Assembly: GCF_029837695.1 (NCBI RefSeq)
Contig: NZ_JAOEEA010000002.1
Location: forward strand, 1-64,000
DNA from: Pseudomonas sp. GD04019
GTDB taxonomy: Bacteria > Pseudomonadota > Gammaproteobacteria > Pseudomonadales > Pseudomonadaceae
DNA length: 64,000 nt
Direction of reading: 5' to 3'
The stretch's first letter is position 1, and the number at the start of each line of letters is the position of its first letter. The notes below the pieces were generated by a model. That model ran no database searches and was not told the origin of the DNA. It saw only the letters and a list, made by a program, of their open reading frames with translations. Shown here piece by piece: positions 7,105-16,175 of this stretch. A program made the position numbers and the translations under genes.

Positions 7105-8027
7105 CCTACCCCGCGCTTCTCGCCCAGGCCCGCGAATGGCAGGTGCTCCTGCATTCCGGGCGCGCCACCGAGGCCGACCACGCCGCCGTGGACGCCTGGC
7201 GCCGTGCCGCGCCCGAGCATGATCGGGCGCTGCGCGAAGTGGAGGGCCTGTGGGCGCTGCTCGGCCAGATCGAGCGTCCGCGCGAGTTGCCGCAAGTACG
7301 CCCGTCACGTCGCCACCGGCGCTGGGCGATCCCGCTGGCCAGCGCGGCGGTGTTGCTGCTCGCCCTGTGGCTGCCGCGCGGTACCTGGGTCGGCCTGTAT
7401 GCCGACGTCAGCACCCGGCCGGGCGAGGTGCGCGAGCTGCGCCTGGAGGATGGCTCGCTGCTCACCCTCAACGGCGATTCGGCGCTGGACTGGCAGTTCG
7501 TCGACGGGCGCCGCGAGGTCCGGCTGCTCCGCGGCGAGGCGGATTTCCAGGTGGCCCACGATCCGCAGCGGCCCTTCACGGTCAGCGCCGGCGAGGCGCA
7601 TATCCGCGTCACCGGCACGCGCTTCGATGTGCGCCTGGAGGAGGGCGGCGTCGACCTGGCGGTGAGCGAAGGTCGGGTGTTGGCCTCCCGCAGGGGCCGT
7701 GAACCGCTGCCGGTGGTGGCCGGCCAGCAGGTGCAGTGGCGCGGGGGCGAGTTGCAGGCGCCGCAGGCGCTGGACATCCGCCAGCGCCTGGCCTGGCAAC
7801 GCGGCAAACTGGTGTTTCGCGACCGACCGCTGGTCCAGGTGTTCGCCGAACTGGAGCGCAGCCAGGGCGCGCGCGTGCTGTTCGTCGACGACGCGGCGCG
7901 CGCCCTGCAGGTGACCGGCGTGTTCGCCCTCGACGATCCGCAGGCGGTACTGCGCGCCGTCGAGAGCACCTTGCCGGTGCGCCTGGTGCGTTTGCCGGGG
8001 CTGATCCTGGTCGCCTCGCGCGGTTGA
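7101..8027 (+). CDS. FecR-type anti-sigma regulator
   Basis: A 308-residue single-pass membrane regulator. I chose GTG at 7101, which overlaps the sigma-gene stop (GTGA), giving MTYPALLAQAREWQVLLHSGRAT. Order: N-terminal DUF4880-like sigma-binding part (residues ~5-55, WRRAAPEHDRALREVEGLW), basic stretch RRHRR, one transmembrane helix (~72-90), periplasmic FecR domain (STRPGEVRELRLEDGSLLTLNGDS..., ITGTRFDV-like IRVTGTRFDVRL) and a C-terminal DUF4974-like segment that contacts the receptor signalling domain. It transmits the outer-membrane signal to the sigma factor. Confidence 0.9.
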   Translation: MTYPALLAQAREWQVLLHSGRATEADHAAVDAWRRAAPEHDRALREVEGLWALLGQIERPRELPQVRPSRRHRRWAIPLASAAVLLLALWLPRGTWVGLYADVSTRPGEVRELRLEDGSLLTLNGDSALDWQFVDGRREVRLLRGEADFQVAHDPQRPFTVSAGEAHIRVTGTRFDVRLEEGGVDLAVSEGRVLASRRGREPLPVVAGQQVQWRGGELQAPQALDIRQRLAWQRGKLVFRDRPLVQVFAELERSQGARVLFVDDAARALQVTGVFALDDPQAVLRAVESTLPVRLVRLPGLILVASRG

Positions 8028-8157
8028 TTCCCGCTGCCGCAGCGGCTGGTGGGCAAATCGAAAATATTTTCGCAGCATCGGTTCAGAACGCCGCGGCGCT
8101 TTCGTCTTCTGTGCTGCAAATGCGACTTCTTCGCATGAAACAGCCAAGGACACCAGC

Positions 8158-10557
8158 ATGCGGTCGACCTCCTTCCTCGCGGCGCTAGCCGCTCTTCCCC
8201 TGGCCATCGCCGCCGCCAACGCCCAGGCCGTCGAGCTCGACGTGCCGGCCCAGCGCCTCGATGCGGCGCTCACCGATTTCGCCGAGCAGGCCGACGTGCG
8301 CCTGCTCTACGACGCCGGTCTGACTCGCAATAGCGGCCTGGCGCCGGCGCTCCGAGGCGACTATTCGGTGGCCGATGGCCTGCAGCGCCTGCTTCAGGGC
8401 AGTGGCCTGACCTTCCAAACTGGCGCCGACGGCACCGTCACCCTGGTGCCGCTGCCCGAACAGGGCGCCCTGGAGCTGGGCTCGAGCACCATCAGCGGGG
8501 TCGCCGACGGCCGCACTGACCTGCCGGCCGAGTACGCCGGTGGGCAGACGGCGCGTGGCGCCAACCTCGGCGTGCTGGGCAACCAGGACATGCAGGACGT
8601 GCCCTTTGCCTTCTCCAGCTACACCTCCGATTTGATCGAAACGCGGCAGGCGCAGACCCTGGCCGAGGTGCTGGCCAGCGATCCGGGCGTGCGCCAGTCG
8701 TTCGGCTTCGGCAACTTCTCCCAGGTGTTCGTCGTGCGCGGCTTCCAGCTGTTCAGCGACGACATCGCCTTCAACGGTCTGTACGGCGTGCTGCCGCGGC
8801 AGATCATCTCCACCGAGTCGGTCGAGCGGGTCGAGGTGTTCAAGGGCGCTAACGCCTTCGTCAACGGCGTGTCGCCGTCCGGCAGCGGTGTCGGCGGGGC
8901 GATCAACGTGGTCTCCAAGCGCGCCGAGGACACCCCCACGCGCAGCGCCACCCTGGACTACGCCAGCGACAGCCGGGTGGGCGGGCACCTCGACCTGGGC
9001 CAGCGCTTCGGCGAGGACAACCGCTTCGGCGTGCGGGTGAACCTGGCCCAGCGCGAGGGCGAGACCGCGGTGGACGACGAACACTCGCGCTTCAGCCTGG
9101 CCACCCTCGGCATGGACTACCGCGGTGATCGGCTGCGCCTGGCCACGGACATCGGCTACCAGAAACAGCGGGTCAACCAGGGGCGCTCGGTGGTCTACCT
9201 GACCACCACGGGGCCGACCAGCACCCTCAACGGCAAGACGCCGTCGGCACCGGACTCCGATCACAACTACGCGCAGCCGTGGAGCTGGTCGCAACTCGAA
9301 GACACCTACGGCATGTTCAGCGCCGAGTACGACCTGTCGCCGTCCTGGACCGCCTACCTGAACGCCGGCGGCAAGTACACCCGGGAGAACGGTATCTACG
9401 CCTCCAACTATGTGTACGGCGCCAATGGCGAGGCGCGTATCGGCCGTCTCTATTCGCCGCTGGACCAGGAAACGCTGAGCGCCGTCAGCGGCCTGCGCGG
9501 CGAACTGGCGACCGGACCGGTGAGCCACCGCATCAACCTAGCGGCCAACGGCATCTGGCAGGAGAAGCGCAACGCCTTCGAATCCACCGCGGCGGGCCGG
9601 CGCGGCTTCGGCAACCTGTACGAGGGCCAGCCCGTCGCCGAGCCGCCGGCCACCAGCATCGCTGGCGATATCCACCATCCGGACACCACGGCCAAGGTAC
9701 AGAACCGCAGCCTGGCGCTGTCCGATACCCTGGGTTTCCTCGATGACCGCGTGCTGCTGACCCTCGGCGTGCGCCGCCAGTCCATCGGTGCCGACGCCTG
9801 GAGCGCGGCCAGTGGCGCGCGCACCTCGAACTACCAGGAGAGCATCAACACACCGGCCTACGGCCTGGTGATCAAGCCCACCGAGTACCTGTCGTTCTAT
9901 GCCAATCGCGTCGAATCTCTGCAGCAGGGCCCGACCGCGCCCGCCACGGCGCTCAACAACGGCGAGATGTTCGCGCCCTATCGCTCCAAGCAGACCGAGG
10001 TGGGCACCAAGCTCGACTGGGGCACCTTCGGCGGCAGCCTCAGCCTGTTTCGCATCGAGCAGCCTCAGGGCGTGCTTGGCGGCGACAACTACTACCGGGT
10101 GGATGCCGAGCAGCGTAACCGCGGCGTGGAGCTGAGCCTGTTCGGCGAGCCGCTGGACGGCCTGCGTGTGCTGAGCGGCGCGACCTGGACCGAGGCCGAG
10201 CTGAGCGGCACCGCCGGCGGCCGCGACGACGGCAATCAGGCGGTGGGCGTGCCGCAGTTCCAGCTCAACCTGGGCGCCGACTGGGACGTGCCCGGCGTTC
10301 CGGGGCTTAGCCTCAACGGCCTGTTGCTGCGCACCGGCGGTCAGTACGTCGACAGCGCCAACGAATACAGCATCCCCGCCTGGACCCGCGTCGACCTCGG
10401 CGCCCGCTACCAGACGCAGCTGGAAGGCCGCGCGTTGACCTTCAACGCCATGCTGGAGAACGTCGCCGACGAGGACTACTGGGCCTCGGCCAACGGCGGC
10501 TACCTGACCCAGGGCGCGCCGCGCACCCTCAAGGTGTCGGCCACCGTCGACTTCTGA
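8158..10557 (+). CDS. TonB-dependent siderophore receptor with signalling domain
   Basis: A 799-residue outer-membrane receptor. A signal peptide ends near ANAQA; the next ~80 residues (VELDVPAQRLDAALTDFAEQADVRLLYD...GLTFQTGADGTVTLVP) form the STN signalling domain used by FpvA/FecA-type transducers to talk to FecR. Then come the plug (QDMQDVPFAFSSYTSDLI..., VFKGANAFVNGVSPSGSGVGGAINVVSKR) and a 22-strand barrel ending in aromatic SATVDF. It lies downstream of its own sigma and anti-sigma genes. The ligand is unknown; the plug is of the hydroxamate/ferric-siderophore class. Confidence 0.92.
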   Translation: MRSTSFLAALAALPLAIAAANAQAVELDVPAQRLDAALTDFAEQADVRLLYDAGLTRNSGLAPALRGDYSVADGLQRLLQGSGLTFQTGADGTVTLVPLPEQGALELGSSTISGVADGRTDLPAEYAGGQTARGANLGVLGNQDMQDVPFAFSSYTSDLIETRQAQTLAEVLASDPGVRQSFGFGNFSQVFVVRGFQLFSDDIAFNGLYGVLPRQIISTESVERVEVFKGANAFVNGVSPSGSGVGGAINVVSKRAEDTPTRSATLDYASDSRVGGHLDLGQRFGEDNRFGVRVNLAQREGETAVDDEHSRFSLATLGMDYRGDRLRLATDIGYQKQRVNQGRSVVYLTTTGPTSTLNGKTPSAPDSDHNYAQPWSWSQLEDTYGMFSAEYDLSPSWTAYLNAGGKYTRENGIYASNYVYGANGEARIGRLYSPLDQETLSAVSGLRGELATGPVSHRINLAANGIWQEKRNAFESTAAGRRGFGNLYEGQPVAEPPATSIAGDIHHPDTTAKVQNRSLALSDTLGFLDDRVLLTLGVRRQSIGADAWSAASGARTSNYQESINTPAYGLVIKPTEYLSFYANRVESLQQGPTAPATALNNGEMFAPYRSKQTEVGTKLDWGTFGGSLSLFRIEQPQGVLGGDNYYRVDAEQRNRGVELSLFGEPLDGLRVLSGATWTEAELSGTAGGRDDGNQAVGVPQFQLNLGADWDVPGVPGLSLNGLLLRTGGQYVDSANEYSIPAWTRVDLGARYQTQLEGRALTFNAMLENVADEDYWASANGGYLTQGAPRTLKVSATVDF

Positions 10558-10574
10558 TCCGCGGGTTGAAACGA

Positions 10575-10597
10575 AAAGGGCGCCTCTGGCGCCCTTT
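10575..10597. terminator. Bidirectional terminator
   Basis: A perfect 10-bp stem, AAAGGGCGCC / GGCGCCCTTT with a TCT loop, lies between the convergent receptor gene and rlmG and supplies A- and T-tracts on each side. Confidence 0.8.
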
Positions 10598-10611
10598 GCA
10601 TTTCCCCGGCC

Positions 10612-11736
10612 CTACTTGGTGGCCTTGAGCACCACGAACTTGGGATTGGCCGCCACCTGCTCCACGCCGCGGAACAGGCGTTTGAGCTTGGCGTGGTAGC
10701 CGAGGTGGCGGTTGCCGACTATCCACAACTCGCCGCCGGTGACCAGCGCCGCGCGGGCCTGCTGGAACATGCGCCAGGCGAGGAAGTCGCCGACCACCTG
10801 CTGCTGGTGGAAAGGTGGGTTGCACAGCACCAGGTCCAGCGAATCCGGCGCCTGCTCGGCCAGGCCGTCGGCGGCGCGGAAAGTAGCCGGGCGCTGGCCG
10901 AGGGCCGCGCGCCAGTTTTCCTCGGCTGACTGCACGGCCATATAGGACTCGTCCAGCAGCGTCAGTTCGGCCTCGGGGTTGGCCAGGGCGTAGGCGATGG
11001 CCAGTACGCCGTTGCCGCAGCCGAGATCGGCCACGCGCTGCGCCTGCAGGCGCTTGGGCAGGTGCGGCAGGAAGGCGCGGGTGCCGATATCCAGGCCCTC
11101 GCGGCAAAACACGTTGGCATGATTGACCAGCTCCAGCGCCGGCTTGTCGAGTCTGTAGCGGGTCGGGTAAGGCGAAGTCGGTGCTGGTCTGGTTTCTACC
11201 GTGGCCGTCAGCAGGCGCGCCTTCTTCACCGCCAGCGAGGCCTGCAGCGGGCCGATGTACCGCTCCAGCAGCTCGCCGGCGCTGCGTGGCAGGTGCTTGA
11301 GCATCGCCCCGGCGATCACCCGGGTGCCGGGACCCAGCTGGCCGTGCAGGCGGATCAGCTGTTCCTCCAGCAGCGCCAGGGTCTTGGGTACACGCAGCAG
11401 CACCAGGTCGAACGGGCCCTGCACGGTCTCGCTGGCCGGCACGAAGCGCACGCTGTCGGCGGCCAGGCCATTGCGCGCCAGGTTCTTCTGCAGGGCCAGG
11501 TGGCCCAGGTGCGAGTCGCCGCTGCTGGTCACCCGGCAGTGCGCGGCCAGCGAGCAGGCCAGGGCGCCGAAACCGTCGTTGAGCAGCAGCACGCGGCTGT
11601 CCGCGCTCAGGCCCAGTTCGTGGACATGGGCGAGCAGGTACTCGTCGGCGGCGTCGAAGGCTTGCAGCGGTTCGTTGGCCATCTCCGGCTGGCGGATCAG
11701 GTCGAGCTGGGCGAAGGGCGTGGCGAGAGTGGGCAT
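10612..11736 (-). CDS. rlmG: 23S rRNA (guanine1835-N2)-methyltransferase
   Basis: A 374-residue SAM-dependent enzyme of the RsmC/RlmG family. I set the start at MPTLATPFAQLDLIRQPE (11736), the usual N-terminus, instead of the ATG at 11769. The N-terminal half is a degenerate methyltransferase-like domain beginning LQAFDAADEYLL, which distinguishes RlmG from RsmC. The C-terminal half has the SAM motif VADLGCGNGVLAIAYAL and the N2-guanine motif NPPFHQ. It methylates G1835 (E. coli numbering) in 23S rRNA. Confidence 0.9.
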   Translation of the reverse strand: MPTLATPFAQLDLIRQPEMANEPLQAFDAADEYLLAHVHELGLSADSRVLLLNDGFGALACSLAAHCRVTSSGDSHLGHLALQKNLARNGLAADSVRFVPASETVQGPFDLVLLRVPKTLALLEEQLIRLHGQLGPGTRVIAGAMLKHLPRSAGELLERYIGPLQASLAVKKARLLTATVETRPAPTSPYPTRYRLDKPALELVNHANVFCREGLDIGTRAFLPHLPKRLQAQRVADLGCGNGVLAIAYALANPEAELTLLDESYMAVQSAEENWRAALGQRPATFRAADGLAEQAPDSLDLVLCNPPFHQQQVVGDFLAWRMFQQARAALVTGGELWIVGNRHLGYHAKLKRLFRGVEQVAANPKFVVLKATK

Positions 11737-11810
11737 GGCGGCGGGATCGATGGGCGGGGCAGGCGGCATTGTCCTAGATGCATAGGGAAATGTCTCGAAG
11801 TGAGAAACAG

Positions 11811-11861
11811 GCGGCTTGTGACTGCAAGGTGCAATCCGGAGAATATGCAGTCACTTGCCGC
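11811..11861. repeat. Long inverted repeat, 16-bp arms
   Basis: Arms 11811-11826 and 11846-11861 (both contain GTGACTGCA and GCGGC in inverted orientation) pair at 14 of 16 positions around a 19-base loop. It lies in the 293-bp gap between rlmG and the TRAP gene. It is too far from either gene end to be an obvious terminator. Confidence 0.6.
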
Positions 11862-11980
11862 CGCCGAAGTTCCGCAATGGGTGGCATGTCCAACAACAAA
11901 TCGGATGGCCGCGCGACCTGAGCGCAGGCACCGTCCGAACCCCCGGCCCCCGTGGCCGCACAAACCCAAACCATCATCCG

Positions 11981-11999
11981 CCCCACAAGTCTTGTGGGG
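11981..11999. promoter_or_regulatory. Perfect 19-bp palindrome before the TRAP gene
   Basis: CCCCACAAGTCTTGTGGGG has 9-bp perfect arms around a single T, 31 bases before the dctP-type start codon. A palindrome with almost no loop is more like a dimeric repressor/activator operator than an RNA hairpin. The regulator is unknown. Confidence 0.55.
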
Positions 12000-12029
12000 T
12001 GCCGCTATTGCATTGCCGCAAGGAAGTTC

Positions 12030-13019
12030 ATGAAGTACCTGTTCGCTGCCTGTCTGTCCCTCTCCCTGCTGTTCTCCGCGCCGCTGCGCGCCGAGGGCCA
12101 GCCGATCCTGATCAAGTTCTCCCACGTGGTCGCCAACGACACGCCCAAGGGCCGCGGCGCCCTGCTGTTCCAGCGCCTGGTGGCGGAGCGCCTGGACGGT
12201 GCGGTGAAGGTCGAGGTCTACCCCGACTCCACCCTGTTCGGTGACGCCGACGAGATGGCCGCCCTGCAGCGCGGCGAGGTGCAGATGCTGGCGCCCTCGG
12301 TGTCCAAGTTCGAGGCCTACACCAAGCAGTTGCAGGTGTTCGACCTGCCGTTCCTGTTCGACGACCTGGAGGCGGTCAAGCGCTTCCAGCGCCGCGAGAA
12401 GAGCCGCGAGCTGCTGCGCTCCATGGCCGGGCAGAACATCTACGGCCTGGCCTTCTGGAACAACGGCATGAAGCAGCTCTCCGCCACCCGCGAGCTGCGC
12501 GCGCCGGCGGATGCCAAGGGCCTGGCCTTCCGCATCCAGTCGTCCAGCGTGCTGGAGGCCCAGTTCGCCGCCCTCGGCGCCCAGGCCAAGCGTATTCCCT
12601 TCGGCGAGTCGCTCAAGGCGCTGCAGGCCGGCACCGTGCAGGGCACCGAGAACGCCTGGTCGAACATGGCCGCCGCGGGCTTCGACAGTGCCCAGCCGTT
12701 CATCACCGAGACCAACCACGGCTCGCTCAACTACATGCTGATCAGCAGCTCGTCGTTCTGGCAGAGCATTCCGTACGCCACCCGCAGCGAGCTGGAGGCG
12801 ATAGTCGAGGAGGTCACCACCCAGGTCAACAAGGACGCCGAGCAGCTCAATCGCCAGGGCCGCGAGCAGCTGGTCGGCGCCGGCCGCGCCCGGGTCGTCG
12901 CCCTCAGCAAGGACGAGCGCGCGGCCTGGCGCAGCGCCATGCAGCCGCTGTGGAAACAGTACGAGGCGCAGATCGGCGCCGATATGCTGCGCGCCGCGCA
13001 GACCGTCAATCGTCGCTAA
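12030..13019 (+). CDS. TRAP transporter substrate-binding protein, DctP family
   Basis: A 329-residue periplasmic binding protein. The ATG at 12030 has AGGAAG just upstream and gives a signal peptide ending SAPLRA; the mature protein begins EGQPILIKFSHVVANDTPKG, the DctP-family opening. The conserved LPFLFDDLEAVKRF, NNGMKQLSA and the arginine that salt-bridges the ligand carboxylate (AFRIQSS) are present. It would deliver a C4-dicarboxylate or similar acid to a DctQM permease, but no membrane subunits are in the window, so it is an orphan binding protein. Confidence 0.9.
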   Translation: MKYLFAACLSLSLLFSAPLRAEGQPILIKFSHVVANDTPKGRGALLFQRLVAERLDGAVKVEVYPDSTLFGDADEMAALQRGEVQMLAPSVSKFEAYTKQLQVFDLPFLFDDLEAVKRFQRREKSRELLRSMAGQNIYGLAFWNNGMKQLSATRELRAPADAKGLAFRIQSSSVLEAQFAALGAQAKRIPFGESLKALQAGTVQGTENAWSNMAAAGFDSAQPFITETNHGSLNYMLISSSSFWQSIPYATRSELEAIVEEVTTQVNKDAEQLNRQGREQLVGAGRARVVALSKDERAAWRSAMQPLWKQYEAQIGADMLRAAQTVNRR

Positions 13020-13092
13020 TCCCTTCGAACTGGCGGTGTTTGTCAGCCGCCCTTTGCGCGAGACTGCGCGTATGTGGAAGTAAGGTAACGCC

Positions 13093-13869
13093 ATGACCGC
13101 CAGCGAAGAGAAGTTCACCCGCCAGACCCTCACCGACGTGCGGGTCTGGTCGCCCAGCCTGTTCAGCCTGACCTGTACCCGCGACGCGGGCTTCCGTTTC
13201 CGCGCCGGGCAGTTCGTCCGCCTCGGCGTGCGCAAGGCCAGCGGCTGCATCGTGTGGCGCGCCTACTCGGTGGTCTCGGCGCCGCACGACGAGTACCTGG
13301 AGTTCTTCTCCATCGTCGTGCCCGGCGGCGAGTTCACTTCCGAGCTGAGCCGTCTTGCGCCCGGCGACGAGTTGCTGGTGGAGAAACAGGCCACCGGCTA
13401 CCTCACCCTCGACCGCTTCCCCGATGGCCGCGACCTGTGGCTGATCGGCACCGGCACCGGCCTCGCGCCGTTCCTGTCGATCCTCCAGGACCTGGAGGCC
13501 TGGCAGCGTTTCGAGCGCATCGTCCTGGTGTACAGCGCCCGCGATCGCGGCGAGCTGGCCTACCAGGAGCTGATCGCCGAGCTGCCGCAGCGAGAGTGGC
13601 TGGAGGGCGCCGGGCACAAGCTGCAGTACATCCCGGTGGTGACCCGTGAACAGGTGCCCGGTGCGCTGAATGCCCGAGTCACCACGCTGATCGAGAACGG
13701 CGAACTGGAGCGTGCCGCCGGCCTGGAACTCGCGCCCGAGCATTCGCGCATCATGCTCTGCGGTAACCCGCAGATGATCGAGGACACCCGCGCCGTGCTC
13801 AAGGCGCGCAACCTCAACCTGGCGCTGACCCGCCGCCCCGGCCAGGTGGCGGTGGAGAACTACTGGTAA
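13093..13869 (+). CDS. fpr: Ferredoxin/flavodoxin-NADP+ reductase
   Basis: A 258-residue cytosolic FAD enzyme that moves electrons between NADPH and ferredoxin or flavodoxin. FAD motif RAYSVVSAP, NADP-binding GTGTGLAPFLSIL and CGNPQMIEDT, and the C-terminal aromatic end VENYW typical of bacterial subclass I Fpr are all visible. In Pseudomonas Fpr supports Fe-S repair and iron release under oxidative stress, usually under the LysR regulator FinR; no finR lies next to it here. A ribosome site (AAGGTAA) precedes the ATG. Confidence 0.95.
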   Translation: MTASEEKFTRQTLTDVRVWSPSLFSLTCTRDAGFRFRAGQFVRLGVRKASGCIVWRAYSVVSAPHDEYLEFFSIVVPGGEFTSELSRLAPGDELLVEKQATGYLTLDRFPDGRDLWLIGTGTGLAPFLSILQDLEAWQRFERIVLVYSARDRGELAYQELIAELPQREWLEGAGHKLQYIPVVTREQVPGALNARVTTLIENGELERAAGLELAPEHSRIMLCGNPQMIEDTRAVLKARNLNLALTRRPGQVAVENYW

Positions 13870-14119
13870 GAGCGGTCCTCCCTCTGCGTTAAGAATTGGT
13901 AACTTTTTCCCGCTTAGGAATGGGCGGTCATGCCGTTAGCATGGCCGTCCCTTTTTATCCTGCGGACCCCATGGACAGCGACTGTTGCCAGCCACCCCCG
14001 AGTGGCCACCCCTCCCTCGACGCCCGCGCGCGTCTGCTGCTGATTTCGCCTGAACGATACGCCCTGCGCCACGTCTACCGTGCCTGCGCTGCGTCGACGC
14101 CTGCCCGGAGGAACGCCGC

Positions 14120-15679
14120 ATGATCTTCGAATGGATGGCCGACCCCACGGCCTGGCTCGGCCTGCTCACGCTGATCGTGCTGGAGATCGTCCTCGGCATC
14201 GACAACCTGGTGTTCATCGCGATCCTCGCCGACAAGCTGCCGCCGCACCTGCGTGACCGCGCGCGGCTGATCGGCCTGAGCCTGGCGCTGCTCATGCGCC
14301 TGGGCCTGCTGGCGAGCATCTCCTGGCTGGTGACGCTGACCGAGCCGCTGTTCGAGGTGTTCGGCAAGAGCTTCTCCGGCCGCGACCTGATCATGCTGTT
14401 CGGTGGTGTGTTCCTGCTGTTCAAGGCCACCATGGAGCTGCACGAGCGCCTGGAAGGGCGCACCCATCAACCGGGCGGCAGCCGCACCTACGCGCTGTTC
14501 TGGCCGGTGGTGGCGCAGATCGTGGTGCTCGACGCGGTGTTCTCTCTCGATGCGGTGATCACCGCCGTGGGCATGGTCGAGCACCTGGAAGTGATGATGA
14601 TCGCCGTGATCGTCTCCATCGGTCTGATGATCGTCGCCAGCAAGCCGCTGACCGCCTTCGTCAACGCCCACCCGACGGTGATCATGCTGTGCCTGGGCTT
14701 CCTGATGATGATCGGCTTCAGCCTCACCGCAGAGGGCCTGGGCTTCCATATTCCCAAGGGCTACCTGTACGCGGCCATCGGCTTCTCCATCCTCATCGAG
14801 GCGGCCAACCAACTGGTGCGGCACAAGCGCAAGCGCCAGCTGCAGGACGGCCGTGGCCTGCGCGAACGCACCGCCCATGCGGTGCTGCGTTTGCTCGGCG
14901 GTAAGGTCGAGGCCGACGAGGTGGGCGAGGAGATCGCCGACATGCTGGAGGGCGGCGCCGGGGACCTGGTGCCGTTCGACCGCCGCGAGCGGGTGATGAT
15001 CCGCGGCGTGCTGGGCCTGGCCGAGCAGTCGATCCGCCAGGTGATGACCACGCGCATGCGCGTCGACCACCTGGACCTGGACGGCCCCGCCGAGCAGCAC
15101 CGCCAGGCGCTGCTGGAGTCGCCTTATTCGCGCCTGCTGGTGATCCGCGCCGGCCAGCTGGACGAGCCGCTGGGCTACGTGCACAAGAAGGAGCTGCTCA
15201 AGGAGCTGCTGCAGGGCGGCCAGCCGGACCTGCACAGCCTACTGCGCACGCCGCTCAACCTGCCGGACAGCTGCAGCGTGCTCGGCGCCCTGGAGCAGAT
15301 GCGCCAGGCCTCCACCCACGTGGCCTTCGTGGTCAACGAGTTCGGCGGCTTCGAGGGCATGCTGACCCTGACCGACGTGCTGGAAGCCATCGCCGGCGAG
15401 CTGCCGGATGCCAACGAGGTGGACGGCCCGGATATCGAACCGGTCGGCGCCGGCTTCCGCGTCAGCGGCGCGCTCAACCTCAGGCTGCTGCGTTCGCGCA
15501 TCGGCCTGCAGGCCCAGGCCACCGAGGACTACCAGACCCTCGCCGGCCTGGTGATGAGCCTGCTCGACCGCCTGCCGGTGGTGGGCGACGAGGTGCGCGC
15601 CGCTGGCTGGCGCATGCGTGTGGAAGAGGTGCACGAGCGGCGGGTCAGCCGCCTGCTGCTCACTCCCGAGCCGCAGTGA
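14120..15679 (+). CDS. TerC-type membrane protein with CBS and CorC domains
   Basis: A 519-residue protein of the YoaE/YegH type. Residues ~1-235 form a TerC-like membrane domain ([20 protein letters not shown] and [23 protein letters not shown], with the acidic metal-site motifs), then a linker and a CBS pair (~300-430; [41 protein letters not shown]), and a CorC/HlyC-type C-terminal domain. TerC relatives export Mn2+ or other metals; the exact substrate is unknown. The 250-bp leader (13870-14119) holds no gene I would call; it is long enough for a structured 5' UTR. Confidence 0.85.
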   Translation: MIFEWMADPTAWLGLLTLIVLEIVLGIDNLVFIAILADKLPPHLRDRARLIGLSLALLMRLGLLASISWLVTLTEPLFEVFGKSFSGRDLIMLFGGVFLLFKATMELHERLEGRTHQPGGSRTYALFWPVVAQIVVLDAVFSLDAVITAVGMVEHLEVMMIAVIVSIGLMIVASKPLTAFVNAHPTVIMLCLGFLMMIGFSLTAEGLGFHIPKGYLYAAIGFSILIEAANQLVRHKRKRQLQDGRGLRERTAHAVLRLLGGKVEADEVGEEIADMLEGGAGDLVPFDRRERVMIRGVLGLAEQSIRQVMTTRMRVDHLDLDGPAEQHRQALLESPYSRLLVIRAGQLDEPLGYVHKKELLKELLQGGQPDLHSLLRTPLNLPDSCSVLGALEQMRQASTHVAFVVNEFGGFEGMLTLTDVLEAIAGELPDANEVDGPDIEPVGAGFRVSGALNLRLLRSRIGLQAQATEDYQTLAGLVMSLLDRLPVVGDEVRAAGWRMRVEEVHERRVSRLLLTPEPQ

Positions 15680-15681
15680 AG

Positions 15682-15713
15682 ATGAAAACGGCGCCTGCGG
15701 GCGCCGTTTTCAT
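15682..15713. terminator. Bidirectional terminator with 14-bp stem
   Basis: ATGAAAACGGCGCC and its exact complement GGCGCCGTTTTCAT enclose a 4-base loop between the TerC-type gene and convergent mscL. Confidence 0.85.
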
Positions 15714-15724
15714 TGGCGTGGGCG

Positions 15725-16135
15725 CTACTGCTTCTGCTGGTTCTTCAGCAGATCGCGGATCTCCGTCAGCAGCACTTCCTCGGGGCTCGGCGCCGGCGGC
15801 ACGCTCGGTGCCACGGCTTCCTCGCGCTTGAGTCGATTGATCACCTTGACCCCCATGAAGATGGCGAAGGCGACGATGACGAAGTCGAGCACCGTCTGGA
15901 TGAACTTGCCGTAGCTGAGTACCACCGCCGGAATGTCGCCCTCGGCGGCCTTGAGGGTGATGGCCAGGTCGGAGAAGTCGACCCCGCCGATCAGCAGGCC
16001 GATCGGCGGCATGATCACGTCGCCGACGAAGGAGCTGACGATCTTGCCGAAGGCCGCGCCGATGATGATACCGACGGCCATGTCGACCACATTGCCCTTG
16101 ACCGCGAAGGCCTTGAATTCGCTGAGAATACTCAT
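15725..16135 (-). CDS. mscL: Large-conductance mechanosensitive channel
   Basis: A 136-residue MscL. It opens [26 protein letters not shown], the amphipathic first helix and the narrow-pore TM1, followed by a periplasmic loop, TM2 ([18 protein letters not shown]) and the C-terminal helix [13 protein letters not shown] that bundles in the pentamer. It releases solutes on hypo-osmotic shock. In P. aeruginosa it lies next to fpr as well. Confidence 0.97.
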   Translation of the reverse strand: MSILSEFKAFAVKGNVVDMAVGIIIGAAFGKIVSSFVGDVIMPPIGLLIGGVDFSDLAITLKAAEGDIPAVVLSYGKFIQTVLDFVIVAFAIFMGVKVINRLKREEAVAPSVPPAPSPEEVLLTEIRDLLKNQQKQ

Positions 16136-16175
16136 GTTTCACTCCCTGGTTTCTGGTTATGGCGGCAAGTGTACC

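Noticed and set aside
13896..14123. Small ORF ending in ATGA overlap with the TerC-type gene
   Set aside because: The overlap is suggestive of a leader peptide, but there is no ribosome site and the residue makeup looks random; the TerC-type gene has its own good ribosome site.
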